A stretch of DNA of 64,000 nucleotides from positions 2,398,211 to 2,462,210 of the forward strand of contig VZTI01001727.1 of NCBI GenBank assembly GCA_013397865.1. Direction: 5' to 3'. Below the pieces are notes generated by a model. That model saw only the letters and a list, made by a program, of their open reading frames with translations. It searched no databases and was not told the DNA's origin. Positions 62,981 through 64,000 of this stretch are shown here, in pieces. Position 1 is the first letter of the stretch, and the number at the start of each line of letters is the position of its first letter. The position numbers and the translations under genes are program-made. The DNA is from Struthidea cinerea. Taxonomy: Eukaryota > Chordata > Aves > Passeriformes > Corcoracidae.

Positions 62981-64000
62981 GTAGGTTTCATTGAGGTTCA
63001 GAAGTGCTACTCTTTATCTAGCTGCGTCTGTGGAGCTGGACAACACAAATTTCTTCGCAACGCAATTTTCTAAATATAAATTTAATCAATGCAGTATGGC
63101 AGCTTCAGAGAGGGCACAACTCTTTTCCTGACAGCTTTCAGTTTGCATGTGAGCTGTTTTTCGTATAAGGTACTACAGACCATGATTAACTGCTTCAAAA
63201 GCTGTACTCTGAGCTTTATTGTGAGCATTTGTTTAATACTTTATTTATAATGCCTTCCTCTAGGTTTGTATGTAATTGTAGGTTTCTATGTTATTATTTG
63301 GTGCATATTTTTTCTCTATGCCCAGTTTCATGGAAGTTTCTATAATAATTGGGGATTGACTAGTCAAACATTTTCAACAGGCTTGTGCAAATACATAACA
63401 ATTTCATGCTTATTGGTTGATGTGCTGTTCCTGAAAATACAGATGTAACCTCATTCACTGTGTTGGTCTTTGAAGTTGCTCATGATTTGGCTCCTGCATT
63501 TTAATAGTGTTGTAAATATTTAGCTGTGCTCTCCTCTTTTTCTGTACATGGCTGGGGGTGACAAGCTAATATGGCTGTTCATCTAAAAATCCAAGTTATG
63601 CTTTATTAGCCCTTTGAAAATTATTTAGTGGCTTTTTATCTTTTACTACTTTTTTTGAATTTTTTTTTGGTGAAATTTTCAAGTTCTAACATTTTCAAGT
63701 TAGAACGTTGTTTATTGAAGGCAAAAGGGTCCCAAAACACACAGGTGCAGATATCAGTCAGGCTGGAACACTTAGAGCAGATGGAGGACAGAGCTGGGAA
63801 GAGTAGATTAGGCATCAGTAACTGCTTGTGCAAAGCCCAACAAAACGAGAAGTAAGGCTGTGGAGCTGAAGGACGAGCATGAACTTCTGGATTCAGCTCA
63901 GACTCTTGTGCTTGGAGCTGCTTACAGTGATGGCCTCACCTCAGGAGTCTGTGCAGACTTCATGAATTTCTGAAGTGAAATGGGGCTCAGTGTATGATGC
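62981..64000 (+). other. Intron 13, left part
   Basis: The donor GTAGGT is followed by AT-rich sequence to the window edge. I looked for the next tail exon, which should encode a PPPLPERTPESF-like motif, and did not find it, so it lies further right. Confidence 0.85.

Noticed and set aside
1..64000. A novel defence-type or mobile gene system, CRISPR array, tRNA or rRNA
   Set aside because: The window is explained by one vertebrate gene, its introns and ordinary bird retroelements. No regular repeat-spacer array or RNA gene signature was seen.

Overview
The window is bird nuclear DNA. It carries chicken-repeat-1 (CR1) LINE fragments with the typical avian 3' end, one avian ERVL-type solo LTR, a second diverged LTR, and a split vertebrate gene with AT-rich introns. 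The species cannot be fixed from the sequence alone.

One protein-coding gene fills the window on the + strand: PTPN12, encoding the cytosolic tyrosine phosphatase PTP-PEST. I can place twelve consecutive coding exons, here numbered 2 to 13, between 32569 and 62980. Every junction has GT/AG borders and a continuous reading frame. If the missing first coding exon supplies 33 residues, as in human, the exons encode residues 34 to 663 of a protein of about 780. The catalytic cysteine then falls at residue 231 and the WPD aspartate at 199, the published human numbers. Coding exon 1 must lie left of base 1, because nothing at the left end encodes the N-terminus. The last coding exons lie right of base 64000.

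Layout: 1-420 is a GC- and CpG-rich edge, probably the downstream flank of the promoter island. 1-32568 is intron 1; it holds a solo ERVL LTR (11635-12727), three CR1 pieces (18477-18532, 19533-19912, 26837-26925), a GC-rich LTR-like insert (26173-26594) and otherwise unique sequence. 32569-45257 holds exons 2-11, which encode the phosphatase domain. 45258-54479 is intron 11, with a 600-bp CR1, a diverged LTR and a poly-T assembly gap. Exon 12 (54480-54565) encodes the first proline-rich SH3-binding motif. 54566-62015 is intron 12, with an antisense CR1 segment. Exon 13 (62016-62980) encodes most of the PEST-rich tail, including the NPLH motif. The rest is intron 13.

I found no second gene, structural RNA, CRISPR array or new defence-type system. 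The observations most worth a second look concern RNA processing. Tandem poly(A) signals sit just after a weak exon-12 donor, where read-through adds one codon and a stop. An in-frame stop-containing cryptic exon lies just upstream of exon 12. A second cryptic exon with a strong polypyrimidine tract lies in intron 1. A perfect palindrome covers the exon-4 acceptor, and a C-run array that could form a quadruplex lies at the left edge.
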